Assembly (NCBI GenBank): GCA_030432635.1
Contig: JAUIMB010000002.1
Span: forward strand, 310,001-374,000
Source: Bacteroidia bacterium
GTDB taxonomy: Bacteria; Bacteroidota; Bacteroidia; Flavobacteriales; Flavobacteriaceae
Reading direction: 5' to 3'
Length of the DNA stretch: 64,000 nt
In this document: positions 10,622 through 21,095 of the stretch, in pieces
How the letters are laid out: each line of letters starts with the position of its first letter
Position numbering within the stretch: position 1 is the stretch's first letter
Program-made: the position numbers and the translations under genes
The notes under the pieces: model-generated
What the model saw: only the letters and a program-made list of their open reading frames with translations
Database searches by the model: none
Told to the model about the DNA's origin: nothing

Positions 10622-11257
10622 TTAGCTTTTATTCATAGCAGATAACATTCCACCGTAAACACCATTTAGAGATGAAAGGTTTGATGCTAATGATTGCATT
10701 TGTTCTTTTAATTTTTCTGCATTTGCCACTGACTCTTCGTTGATCGCAGCCTGACGGTTAGCAGATTCCATTTGTACTTTATAAAGGCTATTTAAAGATT
10801 CCATTTGAGCAGCTGCCAATGACATTTCCTCGCTATACTTCTTTTGTGCAGCCATGGCGTCAACTGTTGGGCTAATTCCTTTAGCAGCACCTTCAAAGTT
10901 TTTAATGCTGTTTCCTAAGCTTGCCATCAATTCACCATCAATTTTGGCTTCTTTAAGCATATCGTCAAGTTTTTTGGATAATAATCCTTCAGCATCCTTA
11001 GGCTCTTCTTTTTTTCCTTTTTTCATAGTAGAAGCACCTCCTGCCAATTCTGGATATACCAACGACCAGTCTAATTCTGATTGTTGTCTTTCAAAGGCTG
11101 AATATGTAAATACCAAGGCTTCCACAATCATACCAATGGTTAAGATCAAAGAACCATAAGGCCAGTGTTGAATTTTAAATAGTGCGCCAACAATTACGAT
11201 TGCTGCTCCTAGTCCGTAGACCATGTTAGTGATTGTGATGTTTCCTTTCTGTGCCAT
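10622..11257 (-). CDS. gldL: Gliding motility / type IX secretion motor protein GldL
   Basis: 211 aa; two N-terminal TM helices with the GALFKIQHWPYGSLILTIGM motif of GldL. Confidence 0.97.
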   Translation of the reverse strand: MAQKGNITITNMVYGLGAAIVIVGALFKIQHWPYGSLILTIGMIVEALVFTYSAFERQQSELDWSLVYPELAGGASTMKKGKKEEPKDAEGLLSKKLDDMLKEAKIDGELMASLGNSIKNFEGAAKGISPTVDAMAAQKKYSEEMSLAAAQMESLNSLYKVQMESANRQAAINEESVANAEKLKEQMQSLASNLSSLNGVYGGMLSAMNKS

Positions 11258-11335
11258 AATTTTGTTTTTTTAGTTTTAAGTTGATAATTGAACTTAAGTA
11301 GATTAATATTAATTTAGTTGAGTTAAGTTTAAAAT

Positions 11336-12709
11336 TTAGTTAGTGGCTGCGTTTTTGGTCACCTCTGTTCCCATGTAATCCTGAACAGTTCTGAAACCAA
11401 TATAACTTCTTGCAGAATCGGCATATTCATAATCTCTTGAACTTACCTGCAAGAAATATGCAACATCTTTCCAAGATCCACCGCGAACGACTTTTCGTTC
11501 ATTATCAGCATCATTAACTGTTGGGTTAAATGAAGCCATGTATTCATATGACGCTGGTTCATACGATCCTTGTACCCACTCGGAAACGTTACCTGCCATA
11601 TTATACAAGTTGAAATCATTAGGCTCATAGGCATCTGCTTCTACAGTATAAAGAGCCTGATCAGCTGCATAATCACCACGTAATGGTTTAAAGTTTGCCA
11701 TGAAACATCCACGATCGTTTTTGGCATAAGGTCCACCCCAAGGAAAGGTCGCACCTTGCAATCCACCTCTAGCTGCATATTCCCATTCGGCCTCTGATGG
11801 TAACCTATATTTGTTAACGAAGTGTCTTCCTTTTGATTTTCTGTATGCGTTGTGATAGAGTGTTCTCCATTGGCAGAAAGCATTAGCCTGCTTCCAAGAC
11901 ACGCCAACTACAGGATAATCACCGTAAGCATCATGCCAGAAGTAATCGTTATGCATTGGCTCATTGTAGGAATAAGAGAAATCACGAATCCAAGCCGTTG
12001 TATCTGGATACACCTCAACTTCTTCAGTAATGATTACATCCTTTCGACGCAAGTTTCTATCCTTAGCTGCTTTAGCAATATCCATATATTTGTACTGGAA
12101 CTTGAATTTTTTCACATCCCAAGTACGTTGTCCATTATATGATTCTTCAATTGGAAGATACATGGTATCCATAACTTCTGCATAATACTCATCTGGATAA
12201 TCAGCAGTATCGAAAATCAAATCAACGTCCTTGTTTAATTTTCTACCTTCATATCCAGTAGGCCCTAGACCACTATAGTTATTATACATATACTTTTCAT
12301 AAACACTCATTGTTTCAGGGTCTGCATCACTAAAAGCAAACTCACCGATACCTCCATTCCCTGGAGTTTCACCAATTTCATCGGCTAGGATGGCCAATTT
12401 TGTTCTGAGTGTTGAATCTCTAACCCATTCCACGAACTGACGATACTCACTATTAGTGATTTCTGTTTCGTCCATGTAAAAGGCTCTCACTGTAACGGTT
12501 CGCGTTGGAGCATCCTCAACTCCAGCTAAATCGTCATCTGACTTTCCCATTATAAATGCTCCACCAGGAACAAGTACCATACCGTAAGGTTTTTCGGGAT
12601 GCCATTTTTTTCCTTTAACGCCAACAAGTTGGCCTCTGTCACCAGAGCCACAACTGCTAACCATAAAGGCTAAAACGGCCGTTAACAAAGCAAACTTCTT
12701 AATATTCAT
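11336..12709 (-). CDS. gldK: Gliding motility lipoprotein GldK (SUMF1/FGE-like fold)
   Basis: 457 aa lipoprotein (MVSSCGSGDRG), FGE-type motifs (GMVLVPGGAFIMGKSDDD, YRLPSEAEWEYAARGG, NVSEWV, VVRGGSW); first gene of the gldKLMN order. Confidence 0.95.
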   Translation of the reverse strand: MNIKKFALLTAVLAFMVSSCGSGDRGQLVGVKGKKWHPEKPYGMVLVPGGAFIMGKSDDDLAGVEDAPTRTVTVRAFYMDETEITNSEYRQFVEWVRDSTLRTKLAILADEIGETPGNGGIGEFAFSDADPETMSVYEKYMYNNYSGLGPTGYEGRKLNKDVDLIFDTADYPDEYYAEVMDTMYLPIEESYNGQRTWDVKKFKFQYKYMDIAKAAKDRNLRRKDVIITEEVEVYPDTTAWIRDFSYSYNEPMHNDYFWHDAYGDYPVVGVSWKQANAFCQWRTLYHNAYRKSKGRHFVNKYRLPSEAEWEYAARGGLQGATFPWGGPYAKNDRGCFMANFKPLRGDYAADQALYTVEADAYEPNDFNLYNMAGNVSEWVQGSYEPASYEYMASFNPTVNDADNERKVVRGGSWKDVAYFLQVSSRDYEYADSARSYIGFRTVQDYMGTEVTKNAATN

Positions 12710-12896
12710 AGAAACTCGAGGTTAAATTATTTAGTTGTAATTATATACTAATTAAAGTCTTGAATTTTTTCAAGGCAGTAAACATATTTATATATTTTGT
12801 AAAAACCAACTTTTTTTTAATCTTTTTTGCACTTTATCCCAAAAAGATAGCATTTCATCGATTAAAAACAGCTTCATTTTAACACGCATAAAGATA

Positions 12897-14063
12897 CTAA
12901 AAACTATTCTTTCTGTACGCTTTATACCATCTTTCTGGTATTTTTCCTTGGCTTGCCTCTACATAATCATCGTGCGTGCATGGTAATAACGTATGCTTTT
13001 TTAATTTATTATTAACATTTGGCAAAAAAGGAATTTCTATCCACCAACGCCCAGTTTTAGTACTTTTATAAAATATAAGTTCGTCATCTTCAATTAACAC
13101 ATTGTATTTCTGATGGTTACTAGAATCACTAAAATCATCATCGGAAACCCGACAATTGACACCTTCGATAAAATACCATATAATCTGAGCAATTAACATT
13201 GGAGTAGCATCCAGCTCATTTGTGGATTTATATTCATATATACCAAAAGACGACACCTTATTACTAATTCCTGCATATCTTGAAATGGCACATATTTCCT
13301 TTCCGTCAAAACCATTCGGTGAAAACTTTTGTTTGACGCCAACTTCAGCGGCTCGCACTGCTTTTAAATCCATAGTCACGATATGTGCATCACGCATCAC
13401 TGGTTCCACCTTATTAATATGGTGTGTCACCTCTCCCAATCGATATGCTTCAAAATAGAGCTTTTCCATTAGGTCGATTTCTTCCTGTGAATTGAAATAC
13501 GTTTGGTAGCCTATGACAGAATAATTGAATAAGTTATAAGGTTGCTCTATAATAATCTTACCCAAGAAGCTATTATTCTTCATTTCCACTGACGCATCAC
13601 CCAAATCAAAATTACTATCGACATTCACGATATTGACCATTGGCGCCATGGTATCATAAGCACGATAATTTGCATATGTAATATCTTGGCTTCCTCCTAT
13701 AATTATAGGAATGATCTTCTTTTCCAATAAGACTGAAATAATGGTACGAATCGCATAGTAGGTATCTTCGATGGATGAGCCAGCTGGAATGTCACCCAAA
13801 TCAGCAATGTTTGTATTCCAATTTCCTGGAAACAAGGCGTACAAGGATGTTCTTATCACATCGAAATTCAACTCTTCACCAATATAATTGACATCATTCC
13901 GGTTTTCCTTGACGCCAATAATGGCCAACGAAACACCATCTAGGTTTGGTATACCATTTTGCGATGAATGAATTTGAATCTTTTTGCCAAGTGCTTGCTG
14001 CGATAAAAGTTCGTTATGAGCTAATACGGCATCAGAAACAGGAGACAAAAAGTTGAAGTTCAT
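12897..14063 (-). CDS. Arginase/formimidoylglutamase-fold protein with apparently degenerate metal-ligand motifs
   Basis: 388 aa; ureohydrolase-like layout, but GGDH is read as GGSQ (IIIGGSQDITYANY), DAHxD as DSNFD and SxDxDxxDP as TMDLKAVRAAE. Confidence 0.75.
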   Translation of the reverse strand: MNFNFLSPVSDAVLAHNELLSQQALGKKIQIHSSQNGIPNLDGVSLAIIGVKENRNDVNYIGEELNFDVIRTSLYALFPGNWNTNIADLGDIPAGSSIEDTYYAIRTIISVLLEKKIIPIIIGGSQDITYANYRAYDTMAPMVNIVNVDSNFDLGDASVEMKNNSFLGKIIIEQPYNLFNYSVIGYQTYFNSQEEIDLMEKLYFEAYRLGEVTHHINKVEPVMRDAHIVTMDLKAVRAAEVGVKQKFSPNGFDGKEICAISRYAGISNKVSSFGIYEYKSTNELDATPMLIAQIIWYFIEGVNCRVSDDDFSDSSNHQKYNVLIEDDELIFYKSTKTGRWWIEIPFLPNVNNKLKKHTLLPCTHDDYVEASQGKIPERWYKAYRKNSF

Positions 14064-14068
14064 TTGAT

Positions 14069-16573
14069 TTATTTTTTTGAAGTTGCTTTTTTAGTGGTAG
14101 ATTTTCTTTTAGCCGTAGCTTTTTTCTTTGGTGCTTTTGTTTCAATATGCGCCTTAGCTTCCTCTAAGGTCATATTAGAGACGTCAACAGTTTTTGCCAA
14201 TTCGACCTTGATTTTTCCTTTTATAACATTATGTCTTCCCCATCTGGCTTTTTCCACACGAATGCCTTCATCTTCCCAATGGTGAATGAGTTTATCCTTT
14301 TCCTTTTGAATTTTATCTTCAATCAGCTCAATAATATCACCTTCAGAAAGGTTGTCCCAATCGTATTTCTTATTGACATTGATAAACATGTTGTTCCATT
14401 TGATAAATGGTCCAAATCGCCCTTTCCCTTTTTGAACTGGTAATTCCTTATACATATATATAGGAGCGTCAGCTTTTTGCTTTTCCTTGATGAGTTCGAT
14501 GGCTTCATCCATTTCAACATCGAGCGGATTGGTACCCTTGGGCAATGACACGAATTTCTTTCCAAATTTCACATAAGGACCAAACCTACCATTATTTACT
14601 TCAACGACTTCGCCTTCATAAGTTCCGAGTTGTTTCGGCAATTTGAAAAGTTCCATCGCCTCCTCATAAGTAATGGATGCCAACTGTTGGTCTGGACCAA
14701 GACTGGCAAATTGAGGCTTTTCTTCATCATCAACTGTCCCTATCTGAACCATTGGTCCGAATTTTCCTAATCGAACGCTAACCTGTTTTCCTGTTTTTGG
14801 ATCTTTTCCAAGAATACGCTCTCCCGACTCACGATCGGCATTTTCCTGAACATCCTCAACCGTAGGATGAAAGCTCTTATAAAACTCCTTCATCATTTTT
14901 GTCCAGTCTTCCTTACCTTCAGCAATCTCATCAAAATCTGCCTCCACCTTAGCCGTAAAATTATAATCCATTATAGTTCCGAAGTGGTTCACAAGGAAAT
15001 CCGTAACAATCATTCCTATATCTGTTGGCACTAATTTACCCTTATCACTATTTACCTTTTCGGTAAGCGATGTATCAGAAATTTGACCGTCCTGAAGAAC
15101 AAGTTGGGTATAATCACGCTGCTCACCTTCATTCGATCCTTTTTCGACATAATTTCTATTTTGAATCGTGGAAATCGTAGGTGCATAGGTTGACGGACGA
15201 CCAATGCCTAGTTCCTCAAGTTGTTTCACCAAGGATGCTTCAGTAAAGCGGTATGGTGGTCGCGAAAAACGTTCTGTAGCGGTAATATAACTATTGAGTA
15301 AGGTTTCGTTGACTTTCATTGCTGGCAACATGCCATCTTGTTCACTATCCTCTTCATCGGTACCTTCCAGATATACTTTCAAAAACCCTTCAAAAGTGAT
15401 CACTTCACCATTTGCTGAAAACAGCTCATTATGTGTTGACGCACTAATTTTTACATTGGTTCTTTCAAGCTGTGCGTCACTCATCTGAGATGCAATTGCA
15501 CGTTTCCATATTAGATCATATAAGCGTGCTTGGTCACGTTCGACATTGGCAGTGTGCACTTTAAAATCAGTGGGTCTTATAGCCTCATGCGCCTCTTGAG
15601 CACCTTTGGATTTACCTTTATAATTTCTTGGCATACTAAACTGAGAACCATAAGCTGTCTCTATCTCTGCTTGGGCTCCATTTCGAGCTTCATCAGATAA
15701 ATTGACACTATCTGTTCTCATATATGTAATCAAACCAGCTTCGTACAGGCGCTGTGCATTACTCATGGTTCTACTCACTGAAAACCCAAGTTTCCTTGAA
15801 GCTTCCTGCTGTAGTGTTGAAGTTGTAAATGGTGCAGCTGGTGATTTTTTGGCTGGCTTTTTTTCTAAATCGGAAACTTTAAAATCTGCATTGGTATTAG
15901 ATTCCAAAAACTGATATGCTTCTGCTTTAGAGGAAAAGTTCTTAGGTAATTTTGCCTTGAAGGTTTGTCCATCTTCATTAGAAAACTCAGCATCTATACG
16001 ATATGAAGCCGTAGGATTAAAATCCTGGATTTCACGTTCGCGCTCTACAATGAGTCTTACCGATACTGATTGTACACGTCCAGCGGATAATCCGCCTTTT
16101 ACTTTTCGCCATAATACAGGAGATAATTCATAACCTACAATTCTATCCAACACACGACGTGCCTGCTGTGCATCGACTAAATCGTAATCAATACCTCTTG
16201 GGTTTTCGATTGCTTTTTTGATGGCCGATTTTGTAATTTCATGAAAAACGATACGTTTGGTTTTCGCTTTATCCAACCCTAAAGTTTCTGCCAAGTGCCA
16301 TGCAATGGCTTCTCCTTCTCGATCCTCATCACTTGCTAACCATACGGTTTCGGCTTTTTTTGCGAGATCTTTCAGTTTTTTTACGACATCCCTTTTGTCT
16401 TTTGAAACCTGATATTTAGGCTTAAAATCTCCATCAACGTCTACTCCTAATTCCTTTGAAGGTAAGTCTGCAATATGCCCAAAACTGGATTCTACTTTAA
16501 AATCCGATCCTAGAAATTTCTCTATCGTTTTGGCTTTGGCTGGTGACTCTACAATGACTAAGTTCTTCGGCAT
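14069..16573 (-). CDS. topA: DNA topoisomerase I
   Basis: 834 aa; MPKNLVIVESPAKAKTIEKFLG, DEDREGEAIAWHL, GLITYMRTDSVNLS, C-terminal topo repeats and a lysine-rich tail. Confidence 0.97.
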   Translation of the reverse strand: MPKNLVIVESPAKAKTIEKFLGSDFKVESSFGHIADLPSKELGVDVDGDFKPKYQVSKDKRDVVKKLKDLAKKAETVWLASDEDREGEAIAWHLAETLGLDKAKTKRIVFHEITKSAIKKAIENPRGIDYDLVDAQQARRVLDRIVGYELSPVLWRKVKGGLSAGRVQSVSVRLIVEREREIQDFNPTASYRIDAEFSNEDGQTFKAKLPKNFSSKAEAYQFLESNTNADFKVSDLEKKPAKKSPAAPFTTSTLQQEASRKLGFSVSRTMSNAQRLYEAGLITYMRTDSVNLSDEARNGAQAEIETAYGSQFSMPRNYKGKSKGAQEAHEAIRPTDFKVHTANVERDQARLYDLIWKRAIASQMSDAQLERTNVKISASTHNELFSANGEVITFEGFLKVYLEGTDEEDSEQDGMLPAMKVNETLLNSYITATERFSRPPYRFTEASLVKQLEELGIGRPSTYAPTISTIQNRNYVEKGSNEGEQRDYTQLVLQDGQISDTSLTEKVNSDKGKLVPTDIGMIVTDFLVNHFGTIMDYNFTAKVEADFDEIAEGKEDWTKMMKEFYKSFHPTVEDVQENADRESGERILGKDPKTGKQVSVRLGKFGPMVQIGTVDDEEKPQFASLGPDQQLASITYEEAMELFKLPKQLGTYEGEVVEVNNGRFGPYVKFGKKFVSLPKGTNPLDVEMDEAIELIKEKQKADAPIYMYKELPVQKGKGRFGPFIKWNNMFINVNKKYDWDNLSEGDIIELIEDKIQKEKDKLIHHWEDEGIRVEKARWGRHNVIKGKIKVELAKTVDVSNMTLEEAKAHIETKAPKKKATAKRKSTTKKATSKK

Positions 16574-16737
16574 ACATGAATTTTTGAAGCTACAAATGTA
16601 TGTGAAAAAAAAGTTATCTTCCTAATTTTCGAAAATTTCAACAGTATTTTAACGCTAAAAAAGCTCCTTTTATCTAAGTTAATTTCAGCTTATTTGAGAT
16701 AATTTAGGTTTTAAATGAGTGCTCTTGTATTGGTCAT

Positions 16738-17175
16738 TTAATAGGTGTAGTCGATAGGTTCTTCCAAGCCTTCAAGGTTTAATATTATCGCATTGCTACC
16801 TTCGACCTGTATCGTTTCCAGATCAAATGATCGCTCTTGTGAAATAACAGCCAGGCATTCTTCATCATTGGAAAACACCAATTTCAAATAACGTTGCTCT
16901 GGAAAAGACTCTGCAACATTACCAGAGTCTACCAACACCAAACTCCAAGTTGCGCCATCACAACCACTGGATGAGACGTTGACATTTAAACAATTGCCTT
17001 CAATTTGAAAATCGGTCAACTCAAACAGGTCAGACTCAGCAGATTGATAAAATCCAGAATCCACAACTACCGATTGTCCGCAAGGTGGCTGAACATCATC
17101 ATCCTCATCGCATTGCGTGTTCAAAAAAAGAATGGCAAAGCAAAATATGAGTAGTGTGTATTTGAGTGATTTCAT
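16738..17175 (-). CDS. hypothetical secreted/lipoprotein-like protein
   Basis: 145 aa with N-terminal hydrophobic segment ending in NTQCDEDDD (lipobox-like); no family recognised. Confidence 0.6.
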   Translation of the reverse strand: MKSLKYTLLIFCFAILFLNTQCDEDDDVQPPCGQSVVVDSGFYQSAESDLFELTDFQIEGNCLNVNVSSSGCDGATWSLVLVDSGNVAESFPEQRYLKLVFSNDEECLAVISQERSFDLETIQVEGSNAIILNLEGLEEPIDYTY

Positions 17176-17218
17176 AGTTCTGTTTTATAAGAGATGCTTT
17201 TTTTAAGGAAAGGTTGCG

Positions 17219-17989
17219 TCAAAACATCTCATTTTCACCAATTAACTTCAAATCAGAATCATCATCAGCCAGCCCAATAGAATCCTTGTAAATAAAATAC
17301 ACAGGTATTATAGCAAATAAAGCCGTAAAAAATATACCTATTCCACACATAAGCATTCCTACGACCTGTGCCAACATTCCGGCAACCAATGTTAATCCAA
17401 ATGTTATGAACCATTTCTTATTTCCAAGACCAAAACTTCCTTTTATCAAATCTGAAGATGACAGTTCAGGATTCATCGCATAAAAAACAGGAAGGAGACT
17501 TAATGGCACAATAACATATATTATCGGAAGTACACATAAAAGAGTGGCAACAAGACTAATGCCAAAATATGACATTGACAAATTGATGGTCTTTCTAAGA
17601 TAAGGTCTTCTAAAAAAGAAAAAGTAATCATCGCTTCCAGTAACATTCGCCTCTTTCTGCTTCATGATTCTATACAAACCTGCTTTTAAACCAAATGACA
17701 ACACAATCATTGCAAACACAAATAACACATAAGCAATCATTACGAAAAACAAAGCAAGTGGAGCCAGACTTTCAAGAGCATCGGGATTTGTAGCATCAAG
17801 CAAACCAAACATGATCAAAGGCACATATAAAATGAGCGCAAAAGGAATCATAAACCCTATCATTATCAACTGCATAATAAGGCCTTGCAACCAAACTTTT
17901 TTAAAGAGCTCAATACTAGCATTTAAAATTTGTCCGAAATCAAGTGATTTTGCGTTTTGTATTTTTTGTTGAATGTCTTCAAATAACAT
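17219..17989 (-). CDS. hypothetical multi-pass integral membrane protein
   Basis: 256 aa, several strongly hydrophobic segments; no family recognised with certainty. Confidence 0.65.
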   Translation of the reverse strand: MLFEDIQQKIQNAKSLDFGQILNASIELFKKVWLQGLIMQLIMIGFMIPFALILYVPLIMFGLLDATNPDALESLAPLALFFVMIAYVLFVFAMIVLSFGLKAGLYRIMKQKEANVTGSDDYFFFFRRPYLRKTINLSMSYFGISLVATLLCVLPIIYVIVPLSLLPVFYAMNPELSSSDLIKGSFGLGNKKWFITFGLTLVAGMLAQVVGMLMCGIGIFFTALFAIIPVYFIYKDSIGLADDDSDLKLIGENEMF

Positions 17990-18065
17990 AACTACCTATT
18001 TTACTTAACTGGGACAAAATACGTCAATTTATAACCACCTGCAAAACCAAATCCAAATATGACAC

Positions 18066-18098
18066 TTTGTCACAATACTCAAAATTATCCTATCTTTG
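18066..18098 (+). promoter_or_regulatory. candidate flavobacterial sigma-A promoter for the miaB transcription unit
   Basis: TTTG at 18066-18069, 21 nt spacer, TATCTTTG at 18091-18098; matches the TTTG / TAnnTTTG consensus. Confidence 0.6.
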
Positions 18099-18214
18099 CA
18101 TGCTTATTGAAACGGGTTATAATGACTAATTTCGATTTACAATTATTAGTTTAGTTGTACAATTAAGATCAAATTAAGATTAATAAAGGTTACCGCTTCC
18201 GCGGAAAGAAACAT

Positions 18215-19696
18215 ATGGAAAAAACAATTGACGAGAGCAAGCAAGGCCAAAGCTTGGTATTAGAACAAAAAGAGGAAAACACCAAAAAACTCTTTATTGA
18301 AAGCTATGGTTGTGCTATGAATTTTAGTGATAGCGAGATTGTGGCATCCATTCTTTCTGAAGAAGGTTTCAATACCACACAAAAACTTGAGGATGCCGAC
18401 TTGGTCTTGGTGAACACCTGTTCAATTCGCGATAAAGCTGAACAAACCGTAAGAAAGCGTCTTGAAAAATATAATGCTGTAAAACGAGTCAATCCTAAAA
18501 TGAAGGTTGGTGTGCTAGGTTGCATGGCTGAACGATTGAAAAGCAAATTCCTGGAAGAAGAAAAAATTGTCGATTTAGTTGTTGGTCCAGATGCCTACAA
18601 AGACCTACCGAACCTACTTGCAGAAGTTGATGAGGGTAGAGATGCCATCAATGTTATTCTTTCAAAAGAAGAAACCTATGGTGATATTGCTCCTGTGAGG
18701 CTCAACAGCAATGGTGTAACCGCTTTGGTATCGATTACACGTGGTTGTGACAATATGTGCACCTTTTGCGTCGTGCCTTTTACACGTGGTCGAGAACGCA
18801 GTCGTGATCCTCAAAGCATCATTGAGGAAATCAATGATTTATGGAATAAAGGCTACAAGGAAATCACCCTTTTAGGACAGAATGTTGATAGTTATCTATG
18901 GTATGGAGGTGGACTCAAAAAAGACTTTGCAAAAGCCAGCGACATGCAAAAGGCAACCGCTGTAAATTTTGCACAGTTACTGGAATTATGCGCAAAGGCA
19001 CAACCAAATATGCGCATTCGATTTTCAACATCCAACCCACAGGATTTTACTTTGGACGTGATTGAAACCATGGCAAAATATGATAACATCTGTAAACACA
19101 TTCACCTGCCAGTACAAAGCGGGAGCAATCGTATCTTAAAGGAAATGAATCGATTGCACACCAGAGAAGAATATTTTGAACTCATAGACAACATTAAACG
19201 AATTCTACCAAATTGTACCATTAGTCAAGATTTGATTGCAGGTTTTCCTACGGAAACAGAAGAAGACCATCAGGACACCATCAGTTTAATGAACTATGTA
19301 AAATATCATTTTGGATATATGTTCACCTATTCTGAACGACCAGGAACACTGGCAGAACGCAAACTAGAAGATGATGTACCAGAGGCTGTAAAAAAACGTC
19401 GATTGGCTGAGATTGTTGCACTTCAGGTTGAACACAGTGCCATGCGTACCAAGGAATATTTAAACACTGAAGTTGAAGTCTTAATTGAGCGAGAGTCTAA
19501 AAAATCAAATCAAGAATGGTCAGGACGCACCTCACAAAACATTGTGGCGGTATTCCCAAAGGAAGATTACAACGTTGGTGACTTGGTGACAGTCAAAATT
19601 AACGATTGTACTGGTGCGACCTTGATTGGTAAAGCCATAGGACATTCAAAAAACGATACTAAGGATGTCACCTCGAGCTCAGCTGAGAGGTCTTAA
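18215..19696 (+). CDS. miaB: tRNA (N6-isopentenyl adenosine(37)-C2)-methylthiotransferase MiaB
   Basis: 493 aa; [19 protein letters not shown], radical-SAM [22 protein letters not shown]. The last ~10 residues ([10 protein letters not shown]) are encoded by an interspersed repeat. Confidence 0.96.
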   Translation: MEKTIDESKQGQSLVLEQKEENTKKLFIESYGCAMNFSDSEIVASILSEEGFNTTQKLEDADLVLVNTCSIRDKAEQTVRKRLEKYNAVKRVNPKMKVGVLGCMAERLKSKFLEEEKIVDLVVGPDAYKDLPNLLAEVDEGRDAINVILSKEETYGDIAPVRLNSNGVTALVSITRGCDNMCTFCVVPFTRGRERSRDPQSIIEEINDLWNKGYKEITLLGQNVDSYLWYGGGLKKDFAKASDMQKATAVNFAQLLELCAKAQPNMRIRFSTSNPQDFTLDVIETMAKYDNICKHIHLPVQSGSNRILKEMNRLHTREEYFELIDNIKRILPNCTISQDLIAGFPTETEEDHQDTISLMNYVKYHFGYMFTYSERPGTLAERKLEDDVPEAVKKRRLAEIVALQVEHSAMRTKEYLNTEVEVLIERESKKSNQEWSGRTSQNIVAVFPKEDYNVGDLVTVKINDCTGATLIGKAIGHSKNDTKDVTSSSAERS

Positions 19697-19722
19697 CAAG
19701 GCCTTGACTACGCTCGATGACA
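19666..19722. repeat. interspersed imperfect-palindromic repeat, copy 1 (overlaps 3' end of miaB)
   Basis: tgtcacctcgagctcagctgagaggtcttaacaaggccttgactacgctcgatgaca; arms related to CGAGCGcAGTC / GACTgCGCTCG; similar element at 26634-26690. Confidence 0.7.
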
Positions 19723-19737
19723 ATCACAAGAAAAAAA

Positions 19738-21009
19738 ATGGAATCAGTACAAGCTATAAAACAACGTTTCGGAATCATTGGTAACGACCCAAAACTCAAT
19801 CGTGCCATCGAAAAAGCCATTCAGGTGGCTCCAACCGATATTTCGGTTTTGGTCACTGGAGAAAGTGGTGTTGGAAAAGAAAGCATTCCGAAGATCATAC
19901 ATCAGTTATCCCATCGCAAACATGGCAAATATATCGCAGTCAACTGTGGAGCCATTCCTGAAGGCACCATCGATAGTGAATTGTTTGGTCATGAAAAAGG
20001 AGCTTTTACAGGTGCGACTCAAACACGTTCAGGTTATTTTGAAGTTGCTGATGGTGGTACTATATTTTTAGATGAAGTTGGTGAATTGCCGTTAACGACT
20101 CAGGTTAGACTCTTACGTGTTTTGGAGAATGGCGAATTCATTAAGGTAGGTTCGAGTAAGGTTCAAAAAACCAACGTCAGGATTGTGGCAGCAACAAACG
20201 TAAATATGTTTGAGGCTATCAAAAAGGAAAAATTTAGGGAGGATTTGTATTACCGATTGAGCACAATTGAAATCAACCTTCCGCCATTACGCGAACGCAA
20301 GGAAGACATTCATTTATTATTCAGAAAGTTTGCCAGTGATTTTGCCTTAAAATATAAAATGCCAACCATCAAACTTACTGATGATGCTGTTGAGATCCTT
20401 CAGAAGCATCGATGGAACGGTAATATTCGTCAGTTGCGAAATGCTGCTGAGCAAATTTCTGTATTGGAACAAAACCGAACCATTAGCGCTTCAACTCTAC
20501 GGGATTATCTGCCTACCGGAAGCAGTAACCTTCCTGCAGTCATCAATTCAAAATCTGCCGAAAGTGATTTCAGTAATGAACGGGAGATTTTATATAAAGT
20601 ACTTTTCGACATGAAAAGCGACTTGAATGATCTTAAAAAGCTTACCATGGAATTGATGAAAAGCGGTAACGTTTCTGAAGTAAAAAAAGATAATGAAGGC
20701 TTGATTCAGAAGATATATGGAGAACCTGAAAAGGACAAGCGCTCTGAGACGTTTGAAGATTTGGAAATTTTAGCCATCCCTGAACAAAACGATGATAGTT
20801 ACACCATAGAGGAACAGAATCACGCTCAAGACAAGTATCACTTTGCCGAAGAAATTGAGGAAGAAGAGACACTTTCCTTGCAAGACAAGGAATTGGAGTT
20901 GATCAAAAAATCATTGGAACGCCATCAAGGCAAACGAAAGTTAGCTGCAGCCGAATTAGGGATTAGTGAACGCACCTTATACAGAAAAATAAAGCAGTAC
21001 GATCTTTAA
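19738..21009 (+). CDS. sigma-54-dependent transcriptional activator (AAA+ and Fis-type HTH, no receiver domain)
   Basis: GESGVGKE Walker A, ELFGHEKGAFTGA, GGTIFLDEVGELP, C-terminal RKLAAAELGISERTLYRKIKQYDL. The ORF track starts at 19717, but that ATG lies inside the repeat; ATG 19738 (MESVQAIKQRFGIIG) is preferred. Confidence 0.92.
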   Translation: MESVQAIKQRFGIIGNDPKLNRAIEKAIQVAPTDISVLVTGESGVGKESIPKIIHQLSHRKHGKYIAVNCGAIPEGTIDSELFGHEKGAFTGATQTRSGYFEVADGGTIFLDEVGELPLTTQVRLLRVLENGEFIKVGSSKVQKTNVRIVAATNVNMFEAIKKEKFREDLYYRLSTIEINLPPLRERKEDIHLLFRKFASDFALKYKMPTIKLTDDAVEILQKHRWNGNIRQLRNAAEQISVLEQNRTISASTLRDYLPTGSSNLPAVINSKSAESDFSNEREILYKVLFDMKSDLNDLKKLTMELMKSGNVSEVKKDNEGLIQKIYGEPEKDKRSETFEDLEILAIPEQNDDSYTIEEQNHAQDKYHFAEEIEEEETLSLQDKELELIKKSLERHQGKRKLAAAELGISERTLYRKIKQYDL

Positions 21010-21095
21010 GAAAAGTTTATGAGCACATCAGTGCTAAAATGATAACTTTGGTGTTATTGTTTGATACAGTTCATTACATTTGACATAAAAAATAT

